Below are positions 62,062-62,664 of a stretch of 62,664 bases of DNA, piece after piece; within the stretch, counting starts at the first letter, position 1, and every line of letters starts with the position of its first letter. The notes below the pieces were generated by a model. The model was not told the origin of the DNA, did no database searches, and saw nothing but the letters and a program-made list of their open reading frames with translations. The stretch spans positions 1 to 62,664 of the forward strand of contig DYLZ01000002.1 in assembly GCA_020721775.1 (NCBI GenBank), given 5' to 3'. A program made the translations under genes and the position numbers. The stretch is from Sulfurovum sp. Lineage in GTDB: Bacteria; Campylobacterota; Campylobacteria; Campylobacterales; Sulfurovaceae.

Positions 62062-62664
62062 CTAAAAATTCCTATCTAAATCAATTTCAAAAATATTAAA
62101 GGGTTCGGTATATTTTTTGGTTTTTTTATCAAGTGGCAACCCTAATTTCTCACAAGCATACTCATAAAACTCTTTTTTTACACCATTTTTATTTTTTGTA
62201 TTGTATCCATAAGATACAAGTCCTATCAAAACATCTACATATTGAATAAAAAGATTTTCAAAACTATCTCTAGGTTCTATCAATTTTACTTCACCGATAT
62301 AAATAGCATTATTCAATACTTTTTTGAGTAATGGTAAAGGCTTATAAACCTTATTTGTTTTGTCATCTACATAGATATAATATTCGTTATGTCGGGTGGC
62401 TGTATTCATTTTGTGAACCAAAACTTGATAATAAAATTTATAAAAACCAATATCACTATTGTTTTGGTGATATTCAAAATTTATCTTTGAAGTATCAACA
62501 ACAATAGCTTTAAAAAAATGAAACTCCTGATATGATGTAAAAATATCAATAAGTTCTTTGTAAAATGGGAGCATTTTATAAGATATTTTTGTCCATTTTA
62601 TCTCAACATTAAAGTTGTGTTTTTGTTTTGCTTCTTTGATTTTTGATTTTATGTAGTCTCTTTT
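62062..62664 (-). CDS. DUF3800 protein, 5' end outside window
   Basis: The frame is open to the window edge, so the N-terminus lies beyond 62664; the piece here is 200 codons plus stop. Visible: NVEIKWTKISYKMLPFYKEL, FFKAIVVDTSKINFEY, FYKFYYQVLVHKM, YYIYVDDKTNKVYKPLPLLK, and FIQYVDVLIGLVSYGYN. This is the second half of DUF3800, an RNase H-like fold often found in mobile and defence regions. ATG 62574 is internal. The BECR-like gene starts at its stop. Confidence 0.8.
   Translation of the reverse strand, partial: KRDYIKSKIKEAKQKHNFNVEIKWTKISYKMLPFYKELIDIFTSYQEFHFFKAIVVDTSKINFEYHQNNSDIGFYKFYYQVLVHKMNTATRHNEYYIYVDDKTNKVYKPLPLLKKVLNNAIYIGEVKLIEPRDSFENLFIQYVDVLIGLVSYGYNTKNKNGVKKEFYEYACEKLGLPLDKKTKKYTEPFNIFEIDLDRNF

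Overview
The window is AT-rich, densely coded chromosomal DNA from a member of the Campylobacterota (Epsilonproteobacteria), most like the Sulfurimonas/Sulfuricurvum side of that phylum. The evidence is the roughly 396-residue DapD, the DUF4492-cydA-cydB order, the secA/lolA/lolC-like/mltG neighbourhood, an era-linked transformation/pseudopilus cluster of the Campylobacter Cts type, single TATAAT-like promoters in T-rich DNA, and standalone TIGR02757 and DUF234 proteins. The genus call is inference; no rRNA gene is present.

Region by region: 1-3.4 kb is an accessory island on the minus strand. It holds the remains of a GGCC-type restriction-modification system (an NgoPII-like endonuclease cut short and an M.HaeIII-like methyltransferase with an in-frame TGA). 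Between these two lie an intact phosphoribosyltransferase-like gene and an intact NADAR-domain gene. 3.5-9.7 kb is DUF445, then a plus-strand run dapD-(hyp)-S4-trpD-tsaE-lptB-fur-like-TIGR02757. 9.8-12.3 kb is atpB, a ThiE-like gene and a small operon (DUF134 regulator plus two NifX/NifB-like proteins) with a perfect 24-nt palindrome at its promoter. 12.3-13.0 kb is a stretch of frame-broken genes. 13.0-17.6 kb (minus) is gpsA, two K+ channel/RCK genes and gatB. 17.7-21.8 kb is an AEC permease followed by a cytochrome bd cassette flanked by two near-identical palindromes. 21.9-28.4 kb (minus) is tRNA-Asn, a radical SAM protein, hemE, a YqhA-like protein, asd, gyrA and a thioredoxin.

28.4-40.3 kb is yebC, DUF805, an ABC-F ATPase, lolA, secA, a lolC/E-like permease, mltG, a DUF234 protein, a degenerate NtrC/NtrB-like pair, a relic of amtB and glnB. 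40.4-50.6 kb is rplI, era and an eight-gene type IV pilus/type II secretion-like assembly cluster (PilM/N-like, PilO-like, PilP-like, MshL secretin, ExeA/MshM ATPase, TPR protein, GspE, GspF), probably for DNA uptake. 50.7-61.4 kb is housekeeping: kdsB, an M3 peptidase, argG, pdxJ-pdxA, trpC, TPR proteins, a YkgJ-like protein, a TrmN6-like methyltransferase and bpt. 61.5-62.66 kb is again accessory: a nested hairpin, a putative BECR-fold RNase and a DUF3800 gene running off the window.

Three copies of a 107-117-bp hairpin element (near 0.05, 28.4 and 57.1 kb) with matching inverted ends look like a MITE family; one copy supplies the last codons and stop of pdxA. The most unusual candidates are the PRTase-NADAR pair inside a wrecked restriction-modification locus, the MITE family, the palindrome-bounded cytochrome bd cassette with a putative CydX-like peptide, and the operator-controlled DUF134/NifX-like operon.
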